Origin: Acanthaster planci
Lineage: Eukaryota; Echinodermata; Asteroidea; Valvatida; Acanthasteridae
NCBI RefSeq assembly: GCF_001949145.1
Contig: NW_019091472.1
Span: 491,014-537,674, forward strand
Direction: 5' to 3'
Length of the DNA: 46,661 bases
Made by a program: the position numbers and the translations under genes. Shown one piece after another: positions 1 through 12,756 of the stretch. Each line of letters begins with the position of its first letter. Within the stretch, counting starts at the first letter, position 1. Below the pieces are notes generated by a model, which saw nothing but the letters and a program-made list of their open reading frames with translations, had not been told where the DNA came from and searched no databases.

Positions 1-267
1 TCCATTTCTACTGTGCATGTATGTACCGATATTTCGACCATGATCTAGCCATCCTCCCTAGAGTATCCTATAGAAAATGTGTGACACTGATCTTTTAACA
101 TGTTCAAGGGAGATCATTTATGAAGTACATGTAATGGTGAGCACAATCATGTATCCTTGACTAATGTGTAGCTAAAACAAAAATTCACATTAAAGCACCG
201 GTAGGAACTAAAGACAAATGTACATGTACATTGTATTTTAAAATGCATAGTACATGTACATGTATGC

Positions 268-399
268 CATATACCGGTAGGGCTACATGTACATGTATGC
301 CATATACCGGTAGGTCTACATATACATGTATGGCATATACCGGTAGGTCTACATATACATGTATGCCATATACCGGTAGGTCTACATGTAGATACATCC
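268..399. repeat. 33-bp tandem repeat built from palindromes, 4 copies
   Basis: CATATACCGGTAGG recurs at 268, 301, 334 and 367, each followed by CTACATRTACATGTATG. The unit contains the palindromes TACCGGTA and TACATGTA. Being 33 bp it encodes an 11-residue periodic peptide on the minus strand, which is not a gene. Confidence 0.9.
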
Positions 400-970
400 T
401 GTAGAGGTACATGTAACAGGTCTGCTTGTCACTGAAGGTTTCACTTTCAGATAATAGTAATGTGCTGGAAAGAATTTTACATCCTGTAAAAAGTGCTTGT
501 ACATGTATAAGACTTTTTATAACCAAATCATCATGCTTTTATTTTCAAAGAAAACCCCAGAATCTTGAATGATGCAGCAGCATATATTAGGGCAGTGCCA
601 AATATCCAAATATTCAATTGATAATCAAATATTCAAATATTATTTTCCAAATTTGAATATTTGATTTCAAAATTCATGAACTGGAGGGGAGAATTTTCTT
701 TTGTTTTAAATGAGAAAAATTGCACTGTGGAGGCTTGTTTTAAGCAAATTCAAATGAAAAGCCACAGAAATCTTACAATGATTCAAAAAGTAAATTATTC
801 ATTAAAAATTTAAAAGAAGTAGTGTTCATCTCTTAAATCTTACTAAATCATGGCTAGAGATACTCCTAGACAAGAGAAGCTGTTACATAGTGATTATAAT
901 ATACAATTGTGTGCGTTATTGCAACTGATTTTGTATTATGGTTTGATCATCAACAATCTGCCGGTTGGTA

Positions 971-1528
971 AGACTGAATAGACCTTTTCACTAATAAATT
1001 CATAATTATGAACGCATGCACACAAATGGCCTTGGCAGCAAGAAGCATGAGCGGGCTATTGAAAATGTACGGGGATGCAACTTTGATCATGATAATTTTC
1101 TCTCAGGTTTTCTGGCTTTGTTCATTTTTTCTTCAGAAAATCCCATTAAATCGTCTTTGACATTAGTTTCTAAACTAAGCTGGATTCGAATTAAAAAATG
1201 CATAGGTTGGCTCCAAGAACACTAACGATGTAATTTATAATATTTATGATGGAAAAGGGCCGTACCAAGAAATGGCGATCTCGTGCACACAGGAAAAGTC
1301 ACAATTAAGTCTTTTTACAGAGCACTTAAAATCCGACTTAGATCAGAAACTAGTACTAACAGCAAAAATGATTTAATGGGATTTTTTTAAAGAAAAAAAT
1401 TACCAAAGCCAGAAAACCAGTCACACTCCCGTACATTTTCAATGGCCCGCTCACGCTTCTTGCTGCCAAGGCCATTTGTGCACATGCGTGCATAATTATG
1501 AATTTATTAGTGAAAAGGTCTATAGTCA
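971..1528. mobile_element. Long foldback element (about 550 bp)
   Basis: The left arm from TAGACCTTTTCACTAATAAA (about 979) is repeated inverted, ending near 1522. Arms of over 200 bp match at roughly 85-90%, including GGCCTTGGCAGCAAGAAGC in both. They flank a loop of about 115 bp. Termini ATAGACCTTTT. It is a MITE or foldback transposon with no coding capacity. Confidence 0.8.
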
Positions 1529-2139
1529 GATATTCAATTGAATTGAAGATCAAATATTTGATTGGTGAATTATCTGAATTGACTCAGCTGTAGCACATGT
1601 ATGTGTGTATTTTCAATATTAGCCGAGTTTTTCCAGCCTACGTGAACATGTACGGTTCCGTTTATGTAGGTGAATATCTGTCTCACATTTGAAATGTCAG
1701 TAGTCCTACACCGCCCTCGAATGTCCAGTGGCAGGTATTTGATATGCAATCAAAACAAATCCCGTCTTAAGGAAAATTGGGTTTATCACTGCCATCAGTG
1801 GTATGGTTTCTGAGCCAGGCAGACTTAGCAATTGGCACGGCCGATGCAGAGGCAATATTCATTGGTGCAGAAATGTCTTGTACCAAGGCAAGCATGTAGG
1901 TCAAGCAAAAGGCTAGTGCGCTACAAAATAAAAGGCTTTTACCCACACAACTCTGGTAAGCATTGGCCTACGTATACAAGGGATGTGCTTAAAATTAATA
2001 TTGTCTTCCTTGTGGGATATTTTGAGTTGGTCTAAATTGCCTGTAAAGTAATATTCATCACGTTTGTCGAAGTGAAATTAGTATTTCATTTAATTTTTAA
2101 CCATTCTTTGTGTTGATTTACTACTGCTGAAATATATGC

Positions 2140-2780
2140 ACAAATGCTTACACATGTACATCACGATGTACATGTACATGTACATACATGTACAGTAATC
2201 TACAGTGCATTTGGAAAAGTACACAGATAGAGGGTACAAGAACAAATCCGGCAAAACAGCTGGATGGGGTAAATACATCCATCCCAATTTGTTTTAAAAT
2301 AATTTATTAAATTTATATGAAATATTCGTGACACGATTGTAATGATTTCACTTTACCATGTTTATTCATACTCATACTCATGCACTGTCATGTACATGTA
2401 CAGCCAATGAAAACCTAACAGAACTGCAGCAATACTAGAGACCAATGCCATACATGTACACGTACCAGTACATGTATGTATGTGATCATTTACACGTACA
2501 TGCATGAAGTGCAGAAAACACCTACATGTACAATGTACAGCTAAAGTAAAGTCAGTCCTTTCCTCACACATGAAACAGGCGAGTTGATCAACACTCTTAA
2601 ATACCAAGTTTCAGAATAATACATGTATGTACCGGTATATTGGTGCATTTCACTGACTGTCAGAGTACATGCGCACTGTACCAGAAGAGTATGAAGCAAT
2701 GAAAGATTTTAACACGTTGCTAGTTGCTACGGTAAAAACATGTACATGTAAACTGTGCCCAACTACATACATGTACAGGT
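2140..2780. repeat. TACATGTA palindromic microsatellite clusters
   Basis: Multiple runs of alternating ACATGTAC, e.g. 2150-2200, 2390-2400, 2450-2480 and 2740-2780. The same motif recurs at about 215-260, 4430-4460, 6480-6545, 6610-6650, 8610-8635, 8785-8820, 22540-22630, 34660-34690 and 38025-38060, and is nearly absent from coding exons. Confidence 0.85.
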
Positions 2781-3404
2781 ACAAAGAATCATAGGCCTAC
2801 TACTTTTAATGTACGTGATCCTTCCCGCTAGGCATTTGTGCAAGGAATCCTCCTGAATCCTTCAAAATCCTCCACTGAGCATTAACTCAATGGAACATTT
2901 TTTATCCCCACAAGAGGTACCAAGTATCATCATGGTACACATACACACAACAATCCAGTGGCTGTCTCTTACCAAATCCTGCAAAATCCTCCTAGATCTC
3001 CTTCAAGACTAATACACTGTATGAATACCATAAGCCACATTATACGAGTAACATGTACCGGTATATAACATGTGTACATCTACACCTGACCAAGCGCATA
3101 ACTCATTTCATTCAAAATGGTGCTCACCACACCAAGTTGTAATCAGCGCTTGTAAGTTGTATGGGTTCTTTGGTATCCCTTTTTGTCTGTTTACTTTTCT
3201 TAGTACCATGAGTGCCTATTATTCGATGGATCTGCGTGCTTTACATGTGCATGTATAATGCTAATTTTTACTTTTTATGCAATGCTACAGGTAGATACAC
3301 TTGTTATTGCCAATTGTTTGGTATTACAAACTCACCAGTTTTACTCATGAAAAGTTTCAGCAAACCTGATTAATAATTCACATATGGGTGCAATGTAATT
3401 CCAG

Positions 3405-3634
3405 AAATCAGGGGTCCAAAAGTGTGACATTTTTGTGTCCCTGTTACATATTAACTTTGTTATTTGACATTGAAATATCACCAGAATTGATTTCAAACTA
3501 CTATCTTTTTGGCAGGTACATGTACATGTAATTTGCATTAATTCATCACACTTGGAAATTAGAAAATGTGTTCTGAACTTACAAGTTTAAAAGTCATATC
3601 TGACAGGGACACAAAAAAAATGGACCCCTGATTT
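3405..3634. mobile_element. Foldback element (230 bp)
   Basis: AAATCAGGGGTCC with TTTGTGTCCCTG at 3405-3443 recurs in inverted order as CAGGGACACAAA with GGACCCCTGATTT at 3604-3634. The arms are about 35 bp; the interior is AT-rich and non-coding. Confidence 0.65.
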
Positions 3635-6600
3635 ATAGCATGACCCATATACATGTACGTATATTCAGCCTCCGTCCATTTTTTTTTCAATGTCTGCAAA
3701 ATGATACCATGTGGTATACAAACAGAGACAACTGCTGGCACAGCATTTTGGAATATTTAGCCAGACAAGTTTAGTTCAGAGGAAGGAAAGACTTTACAAT
3801 GTACTCCTGAATGGTTAGAAATTGGAGAAAAACCTGAAAGGTAACCAATTTCCATCGTTCACAACCATCTGAACCAATAGCACATTTTTGTTCAAGAATT
3901 ATGTTTGTACCAATATGTGAGTGAAGTTGGGGGCAATTAATCAGAAAATGTGCAGTGAAGACAACATCTAATACCCACTTTTCTGGCTGATTCTATTTAC
4001 ACATGTATCTGCGTGTCATGTACATGTATATATTAAGGCCCTTTCACACAAATTCTGGAAACAACCATCTGCGATGGTTGGTGCCAAGTGTCAATTGGAA
4101 GCAAAGGGTCACCTGCGATTTCATTGCAAGCGTCCACACAGTACAAGCAGCACGCATGTTAGCAGACGTCCCTCATTTTGCAGTATCTACAAGTACTTAT
4201 ACATTTGTATTGCTGGTACTGCAATATTCTTTGAGCGATGGAATTATAGGATACCAGCAATTTTCCTATCATTTTTATATGCACATGCTGCTTCTTTGCG
4301 AGTTTCCACAAACATCTGCCTACAAATTCCTTATCTGCCTGTTGGAGGATGCTTTAATTATGCACCTGTCTGTCTTCTAGATTTTGTATCTCAATTTCCT
4401 AACAATCTGGGGCATTTTACACCGGACTCACGATTACATGTACATACATACATGTACATGATCATCATGATTTTTCCCTGCTGGTTAGTAATTGCCTAGT
4501 ATTACACTTTATAAACATGCACAGAACCAGATTTTTCCTTTTACATGTTTCAAATTCATTCAAGCGTATAGAAAATTGACACAAAAAGGGCACTTTTTAA
4601 ATTAGGCCTGAGCATGCCCAAGAGACAGCTTTCCAACAAGAATACCAAACATGACCACCGACACACTGAAAGCAAGTTTTGAGAGCTGAAGACACTGTTA
4701 CACTTTTTACCAGTAGCATTTTTCAATTGAAAAATATATTATATGCCTGATAACTTGCGTGCAAGACCTTTATCAAAAACCAGGTTGGCAAGTCAACCTA
4801 CATTTAGTTCTTCTGCGAGATACAGGGTAACCAAACTTGTACAACCAAAAACTAACTATTTTCTCCCAAAATACATGTAAATGTCAGAAATCATTTGTTT
4901 TTTTATGTCAAATTGAAGCTTGGGATGTTATCTTTTCAAAACTGAAGGTTTCATTTATCATGTTTGTATTTGATGATAGTTGCAAAAATAATCTCAATTA
5001 CATAGACGAGGGTGTTTTTGTCCTGTCCAATGGGATTTACCACAGCAATCAGAATGATACATGTATGTTGAAGCCATACAGCGCTAACTTCTCATTCTCT
5101 GTGCAGAGAAAATTTGAAGCTGTCCTGGGCGCAGACATTTTGACTGCATGTGCATGCTTGTAGAACATTTAAAATCAGATAGAATGGATATTGAATTATA
5201 TGTATTCTAAATGCAATGCTCAAGTACAACATATGCAAATGTCAATGTGTCTTTTGAATAAGGCGCACATGTACAGAGCAACGGCACATGTTTATTTACA
5301 TCCATAGCTGAATAGTTTAAAACAAATGTTTCCCTAACATTCGAGCAAGGCTATCCGATTTCATATGCATGTCTTTCGATGAATAAGTTCAGTTAAATTA
5401 AAAGTTGTCCCCTTAATTCAGTCAGTGTTAAGTGAGTTGACGGCTCTGGAGCAGCAGCTGTCATGCACATAGGGTACTGATAAAATCTGATTAAAAACGT
5501 CACGGCAAAATTCATGTACAGCGCATAAGCCCATGTGTTTGTGTTTTTTGGCACAGAGCAAAAAGAAATGTTCACTGACTGATTGTGCATTCAGGTTAGG
5601 CTATTTGATATTACAAAAGCCATACAAAATTTTGAGTTTTCCATAGATTTGCGCACAAACATGGATGCGCCCAGCAGGCATCACTTTGTACATGTACATG
5701 AGTCATCGCTGTAGTTGTTACACGTACACGTAGCCCTATGGTTGAAGCTCTTTTTAAGCCCTTTAACACACAGGATCATTGAAAAGATTTGATAAAATGG
5801 GGATACTGAACTGAACAGGATACAAAAACTCCAGATGTTATTTTCCACCAATTAACAGGTTTCTGAATTGGTTCAAAGCGGTTAATGTTACTCAAATAAA
5901 TAAGATCAGCATCTTGTTACAAACTAACTGAGCCAAATTGCACAAGTGCACAAACTCATTAAACTCTGGAACAGCACAATAAATTAACAACTGTAACTTG
6001 CCTTCTGAAATAAGCAACAGTTTCATCAATTTTAAACCTACATACTGTACATGTACACTGTAGAAAGAAATTGGAAGAAGTATGAGTAAGACACCCCAAC
6101 AGTTGTGTGACCAGGAACTGAATTCTGTGACTGCTGTGACTAGGAACTTCCATAGGACAGAGCAACACAGAATCCAAAAAGCCAATTTACATGTACATCT
6201 GATTTGAGTGGCTTGAACAACATCCTGTCAGCCCAGATTGTGTGTAACACATGTGCATCCATACGTGTACTTCTTATTAATTACAGGTACTGAAGGCTCA
6301 TAAATGTAGATGGGGATTTCCCATTTAAAATGTGCAAAACCTGGAAAATTATAAGTTATGGAAAAAAATGGAAAAAAAATGTAACATTTGGCCTTTTTCA
6401 TTTTTTCTTATTTGATTAAAACAAATCATTTGATTTGAATTTGTGATTTTAATCAAGGTGCTTTCAATCAGCCAACCCTGCCCAGATGTACATGTACATG
6501 CATGTACGTGTATTTGTTGGAGGGGTGAAGCAGATGTACATGTACATCACAATAAAAGTACTTGTTTAAAAAAATTACAATTTGTTTCAAGGATATGTTT

Positions 6601-6849
6601 TGATTTGTAATTGTACATGTATGTATACATGTATGTACACGTCACCATCAACAATCTTTACTTGAACTCAAGGACATCGTTAATGTCTCTACTCCTTCTT
6701 TTTACTTAGATTTTATACTTCTTACAACTTGTTTATCATTCAAAGTTTACCTTTGCAGCCTAGACAGTCTTTGTTCCCTACATGTACAAATACATTGACA
6801 CAGTTTGACCATAGAGAGAAAATACATACCAAATACTGTACCACTTTTG

Positions 6850-7165
6850 GCGTTAAAGAGGGGTGGGCGAGTTCTCAGGAAAAGTTCCATAAACATCACT
6901 GGTACAATACATAAGTCATTTCCGCATTCAGTCAAATTGCAGCTCAAAGAATCCTCAAATTCAAGTGGAATGTGGACCTCAGTAGTCCATCTCGTGTACA
7001 GATTGACAAATGTGATGATGACACTTTTCCTAGTTCTGGATTGATTTAACCAGTTCCAGATAAATTTAACAACTTCTTCACGTAGTGTAATCAAGAAATC
7101 CATTTTCAGCCAGAAGTTGACCACTATAACGAGCTGATTCTTTAATGACGAATTTCTGTTCTGAA
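6850..7165 (-). other. Unassigned open frame, possible exon of an unrecognised gene
   Basis: A minus-strand frame of about 100 codons reads like real protein: REEVVKFIWNWLNQSR, then VIITFVNLYTRWTTEVHIPL, then CGNDLCIVPVMFMELFL and RTRPPLF. It has balanced hydrophobic spacing and no low-complexity sequence. A GTACAG donor follows the FNAKSG codons. I do not recognise the family. Two further frames on the same strand (7339-7650 and 7689-7919) are out of frame with it and separated by stops, so this could equally be a decayed element. Confidence 0.3.
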
Positions 7166-8258
7166 TTCCATGAAAATTAGTTGATCAGAATTCTAGCAAA
7201 TAAAAGAAAGACCTTGTGTAAAGTTTGACTTGTTTTTTCAATAGCGCAGGCAAGTTCCCAACCATGTCAGGGACTGGGCATTTGGGGATCTAGTTTCTGT
7301 AATAGAAAGAAGACCTACATGTACATACATTGTACATTTCAACTTTTGGATTTAGCTAGGCAGATGACTACAACATCATGCTCAATAACTGTAGGGTTGA
7401 TGTGAGAAGAGTATGGGTTCTGAGTTTTGAGAGAAATTATGAGGAGAAACTGTGTTTTTAACACATGACACATGGTGGAGTCAAATTTGCATGGCTGATT
7501 TATTAGAAAGAAAGTCTCATTTTCTAACAATCTAAAGTTTAAAATTTCCAAAATATAGGGCCAGTGAAGCACACTAAAGACCACAGAGGAAGGACACAGA
7601 AGGAGTTGCAACTCAGGCACTTCAAAGTGTTCAATGATGGTCTCCGCCAAGTCAGACGAATAATAGAGAACATTCCCAAAATGCCTGATTACTTGCTGCC
7701 TGCATCATTGCTGGACAAGCGGGGCCAGTAATATCCTAGCAATACTTGTAGTATTTTGCTTGCAATTAAATACAAATTATCAATGTGACCAGGAAATAGA
7801 GAAAAATTCCTGATATTAGACCTACTTTTGCCATCGTAAATAAGCTTTTTAAAAATTTTGATACACTGTTCCATTATCCATGCAAAGTTTGTAATTTTAT
7901 TCTCCTCCGTCCAATACATCAGTGTTCAAAGACTTGGTACATGTACGAATTTGGCCAAGACTAGCCAACAAAATGTTCACTACTACTGGAAAGATTAGTT
8001 CATCAGGAACAAAATGCACTATTTCATCACAGGGAAAGATTGTGAAATCTCATAAAATACGCTTTTGTACAAATGTAATAATAAAAAATGATTCCAACAA
8101 AACACAAAATTTGGTAAACAACCACGCTATTTATTCCCAGAAGAAAGAGTTCCTTACGGGCAATGAAGTTGTCATGAGATCATACATGTACCAAGCACCA
8201 ACAAAGGCATGCAAAGGCATGAATATTCAATTTCCTATACCTCAGTACACAAAGTTTT

Positions 8259-8437
8259 AAGGATGCGGATTACCATCAACAAATTGCGGCGGCGATCATA
8301 GGGTACAAAGGGGTTTTGTGGTTGTGAAACAGGTGGTGCGTAGCAAGCGTTTGCTGCGATCTAGCTATGGACCTACCACCACAGGCATGCCAGAAAGCGG
8401 TAATTGGCCAGATGTTACAGCCCGGGTCCGCATCCTT
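8259..8437. mobile_element. GC-rich element with 11-bp inverted ends
   Basis: AAGGATGCGGA at 8259 is mirrored by TCCGCATCCTT at 8427. The 179-bp interval is clearly more GC-rich than its AT-rich surroundings, which suggests an inserted unit. No coding seen. Confidence 0.4.
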
Positions 8438-8650
8438 CGTCTATGTAAAGACAGTGTTACTGGAGTTTTTTTGTGTGGGGTCTGACCAGTTTTGCAGGAT
8501 TAAAATGACAAAAAAAATGGTACCGAAATGAACAATTCCCACCATGTCAACCACACTAAGCAATTGACAAACCCAGCATTATTATGAACATGTATATCAC
8601 ATACAAATCTATAATGTACATGTACTGTACATATAATGTCTATGAGTATC

Positions 8651-8737
8651 TAGTCACCAGCTTCCTTATTTTGCCACTTACCATGAAAAACCAATCAGAC
8701 TTGACATAAGGTGGCAAAATCAGGGGCCTGGCGACTA
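8651..8737. repeat. 87-bp hairpin
   Basis: TAGTCACCAG...TTTTGCCACTTA pairs with TAAGGTGGCAAAA...CTGGCGACTA. The arms are about 30 bp with a 26-bp loop; probably a small MITE. Confidence 0.6.
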
Positions 8738-8976
8738 AATGGTCACAGTCTCACAGATGTCAGTTAAGTTCACCACATGACATGTGTGCATGTACATGTA
8801 CGTACTTACATGTAAATGTGTCATCCACAACTAGGACAAATTTTCAGCCTTTGGCAGATTTTCAAAAAATGGGGGCTTTAAGTAAAGTTATTTTGATGTG
8901 AAACTATAAACAAATTCAGAACTAAGAAAATGATCGCAGCATAGGATCTTGACATGAAAGAGCATTACGAGCTTAC

Positions 8977-9142
8977 ATTATTGTAAACAACGTACTCCGT
9001 CTGTGGTCGACCACATTCGCAGCACAACCAACCTGTCTTGTCTCAAGTTCCGTCGGTACATGTGGTCTGAAGGTAAAGAGCTACAGTGTGTCCTTTCCCA
9101 TCACAGTAAAGACAGCCTTTCTGTTGCATCGTTAACGCACAA
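8977..9142 (-). other. Cysteine-rich open frame with an in-frame TGA, possible exon
   Basis: From ATG at about 9142 the frame reads QQKGCLYCDGKGHTV and then LQTTCTDGT, meets TGA, and continues in the same frame as WLCCECGRPQTEYVVYNN to a GTAAGC donor at 8976. The C-x2-C-x4-H pattern is zinc-knuckle-like. An ETS/CRE-like site lies just upstream on the minus strand. It may be a pseudogene, a short exon starting after an acceptor at 9033, or chance. Confidence 0.25.
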
Positions 9143-9187
9143 ATTCAAGGACTCAACACCGCCGCACTTTTCCCCAAGTGTTAATAT

Positions 9188-9201
9188 CCGGAAGTCACGT
9201 C
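9188..9201. promoter_or_regulatory. Candidate promoter motif pair (ETS plus CRE-like)
   Basis: CCGGAAGTCACGTCA combines an ETS core (CCGGAAGT) with TCACGTCA, a pairing typical of CpG-type promoters. The surrounding 9.0-9.33 kb is somewhat CpG-richer than its flanks. No confirmed gene starts here. Confidence 0.3.
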
Positions 9202-9419
9202 ATGCCATGCAGGCACATACATAGGCACTATCTCATAACTTCAATGCAGTTTGTTATTGATAAAGTGCGCCCGCAACGATCTGGATTGCTTACCAGCTGG
9301 CGCAACACGCGCTGCATTATCTGCGTGGAACCACAAAAAAGCAAACATCAAATAAACACTCGGGGAGGAGGGGACTACTTTTCTTCATATAATATCGATT
9401 CAAAAGATAAAATTTAGTA

Positions 9420-12400
9420 CATATTAAGATACATCTACTGACTACCTGAGGAATATTACAAGTATAAACATGGTGCTCATGCAACACAAAAAGAAATAAA
9501 TTTACACCTCAAGTCAACTGAATTTTAAAACGTGATCAGACAGAGGCACATATTTGCTGTTTGAACATAAAAATGAATAAAAAGGTGCATCACAAACTGT
9601 AACCTGAGATTTAGTTACAGAATAAAAGCCAACTCAAGTAAAAATCCAACCCTTTTTAGTCATCAGTAAATGACAAGTACATATCCCGTGTAAAGAGCAA
9701 ACAGTACTGTGAATTACAAACATAATGACACAAATTCTCTTCAACACAACCCCGAAATGAAAACATACCATTATTTCCTGAAATGTCTAAATGAAACAGT
9801 GATTGGTGAGGGAGGGAAACATTTGAAGTTATTCAGTCTATTTATTCAACAATAGCTGAACAAACATGGCTACTTAGAATGCATTTGAGCTTATACATCA
9901 TTTCAGTAACCTGCAATGTACAGATGGTTCATTCATTACTGGTTTGATTTGGTAAGAAAGGGCGACCAATCACCAGAAGTTACCCTTTAAAGTGAAAACA
10001 GATTCAAATCTTATGTTGGAATGAAAATTCACGATTTTCAGTTGTACAGAACCGCACAATTGTTCATAAAATTATCCATATATTGATTTGACCATATCAT
10101 TATCAGAAGGGAAGACAGCATGGAAGACACAGGAAGGCAGAATACACTCTTCCAACTTCTTCCCAAATACACGACATACCTCCTCAACATATTAAAAAAT
10201 ACAAAACCCATTTGGATATTGCTTTTATAGTCCAGTGCATGTAATGAAAAAGTCCTTTTCACAAAAGTATGTAGACTATTGGAAAGTACACAATAAAACA
10301 CCGAGTTTGGGCAGAAATGGCAGCCCCCAGTACACTGTGAAGGATATCTGCCATTGCCATTTGTAGTTTTTGTCTAACTTTGTATACCCTTGACAATCTG
10401 AGATTATCTCCTCAGTGTGCCTATGATTTCAATACACTCTCTTAGGTCAACAGCAAATGCGGATTTCACTTTCTGGTAAATTCCTCATGAACAGTAATCA
10501 TGATGGCATTAGCATGAAAAGCTATTTCGTTATAAGGCTGATAATTTCCAATAATCATGCCTGTGCTTTTTGCGGTTTGATACCTTGCTGTGGTCAAATC
10601 TTCTTAATGTATCACACTTACTTATTCCTAGTAGGCAAGAGCTGTGTTGTAGGCAAGGTCTTTCATGGGTACACTAGGCATGCCACAGTTGGTACAGAAG
10701 GAAATCAGCCACAGAGACTAAATCATGAGTCTCGGTGCTCAGGCTTTAGACTAGAGAAAGGATATCAATGTGGACCACAAAAGAGTGCTCGTCAAGTCCA
10801 ATTATACGCAAAAGAAGTCAGATTTCTGCAGGAGTACTTTTGCAAATATTTTACATTTCAAGTATTGTAAGATAACTGTACCACACGATGCGTCAAAATG
10901 CTGACATTCCTTCTACAAGAATTACCAAGAAAAACTGACCAATTAGGGGAGCTTTTGTGGTGCTTGGATTTTAAGACAAAATTTTAGAGGACGGGGTCTC
11001 AAGAAACACAAATAAGGGTCTTCAAGTCGGAGGGAAGAATAAAACAACCCTCCCTCCCACCAAAAGAAAAACGAGGTATCCCTCACCAACTAGCACTAGC
11101 TGCCGAGGACCAAAGCTCAAAAAATTGAAATTGGGAACTTCGCCGTTGGTCAGACAGCAGAGCAAAAAAAAACTTTTTTTTAAATATATTGATAAATTGT
11201 TGGTCGGCAGATAGAAGACTTCTCAAAATAAAAGTAAAAAAAAATTTTTTCAGTTCTGAATCCAGAAGGTCAGCGGATCCAAGCACCATCTTAAAAAAAA
11301 TCTCGCCCCAGGTTTACTTGCTACTGTGGACTTTCTGTATGATTACCAGTAGATTACTACCTCACAAAACTGTGCTTTTGGCTAACTTCTCTAGCAGACA
11401 TTGCATTTTGCTGGTTGTCACATACCATACTATACTACATTGTATACCATGTACAATACACACCAGCCAAGGTAAAAAGACTTCTCCTGGTCCCTTCACT
11501 TCCACTGTAACTCTGCATACTGATGGAGGCCGGAACCAGTCAGCCTTTCTGTTGTTCACTACTGAATGAGTACTCCAGACAGGAAAATTAACACATAGTC
11601 CAACACCACCTTTCTACATGGTTGGAGACTTAGAAAGGGTCTTTAAATATCCACAATGCTGCTAATTTGAATTTACCCTTGGGTTGGTCACTGGATGCAT
11701 ACCATTAACCAAAAGTTACATAAACATGTTCATTAAGCACGCACGTGTGTGCATACAGAAAAATGCATTGGAAAAGTGCTGTTTGGCACACATTTCCCTA
11801 TAATGACAAGCTCTCATGCCCCGAGTGCCTACCCAACAAACGTCTGTCATGTACATGTATATTCTGCATATGTGCATTAGTAAATATGCACACATTGCAT
11901 GTACACCCAACGATGCATCACTGCTTAGTAAAAAAGCGCCCTCAAAAGGGAAGTGTACCCCATGATGTATTACTGGTGGGTAACAAAACATCTGTTGTAA
12001 ATGTAAATGTATAGAATCGATTGTGGAAAGTCATTTGACAAAAATCTTAAAATGTCAACACTGCCATCCTTAACAAAGTTTAAGTACCTACTTTGTGAAT
12101 CATTTCTTGCAAGTTCAGTGTTGGGAGCATGGAATAAGTTTCTTCAGAATTAGTGTAAAATATTAACAAGAATGATTTTCTTTTGTCATGTACATGCAGA
12201 CAAAACTCAAAAGAAAATGAACTAAATATTTTAAAGTGTGCACTGGATTACTTCCCCCATGCTTACTCAGAGAAGCATGAGATGCATTTTGTTTGACACT
12301 CATGTGCCAGCTCACACTTATTTGAGCCTCAGGCTGGCCCAAGTAACCAACCCAATGAGCTGGTTACTTGGGAAGTATTCCACAGTACAATGTAAAAGCA

Positions 12401-12740
12401 TGGCGGCTTAGTTGAATGATGTGAAGGGAAAGTTGATACCATTGTAAAAACTTCAGATAAATCTTGCACGTAAAGGCAAAGTTGCTCGTCAACTAAGTTA
12501 TGTAAAATAAAGGCCAGATATGTATGTATAGATGTCCATTGCTTTTGACAGTTCAAATTGATGATGCAAATTGAATCTCTGCAAGACCTGTAGACCTACA
12601 GACCTACCTCTAGAAGCACCTTGAGTAACCAAGTAATTACACATGCCTGCTTAAACAGGTAAGCATGAGGGAGCCAATCAAACACGCTGAAGGAGTGTAA
12701 ACCAACATGGTTCCTTTTCCTTCTGTGATGTTTCACCAAC
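9420..12740. other. Intergenic sequence downstream of DBF4
   Basis: No convincing gene. Open frames at 10457-10870 and 11189-11569 (plus) lack recognisable motifs or codon character. 11080-11290 is poly-A/poly-T interrupted sequence. It could hold an extra DBF4 terminal exon if exon 13 splices onward. Confidence 0.5.
12338..12372. repeat. 12-bp perfect inverted repeat downstream of DBF4
   Basis: CCCAAGTAACCA and TGGTTACTTGGG are separated by 11 bp, about 900 bp past the DBF4 stop and beyond the candidate polyadenylation site. No function can be assigned. Confidence 0.55.
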
Positions 12741-12750
12741 AAATCTTTTT

Positions 12751-12756
12751 TTTATT
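12751..12756 (-). terminator. Candidate polyadenylation signal for DBF4
   Basis: A minus-strand AATAAA lies about 510 bases after the DBF4 stop codon and is the first good signal I noticed downstream. It fits a single 3' UTR continuing from exon 13. If the tail splices onward at AG/GTGAGA, a different site would be used. Confidence 0.4.

Larger units (their letters stand above)
1..6700. other. Gene-free repeat-rich region
   Basis: Apart from the tandem and foldback repeats listed, I see only short, stop-interrupted frames with no family resemblance. The block 600-680 is AT-rich and palindromic (AAATATTCAAATAT). The 2815-3010 stretch shares CCTTCAAAATCCTC-type phrases with 40540-40740, marking a dispersed repeat. 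Confidence 0.6.

Noticed and set aside
185-526. 113-codon minus-strand frame with periodic VYGIHVYVDLP units
   Set aside because: Translation of the 33-bp tandem repeat; no domain and no splice context.
10457-10870. 137-codon plus-strand frame
   Set aside because: No motif, no family resemblance, in AT-rich DNA downstream of DBF4; treated as chance.
11083-11289. Possible tandem duplication around TTGGTCAGACAGC / TTGGTCGGCAGAT
   Set aside because: Similarity is limited to about 13 bases plus A/T homopolymers; too weak to call.
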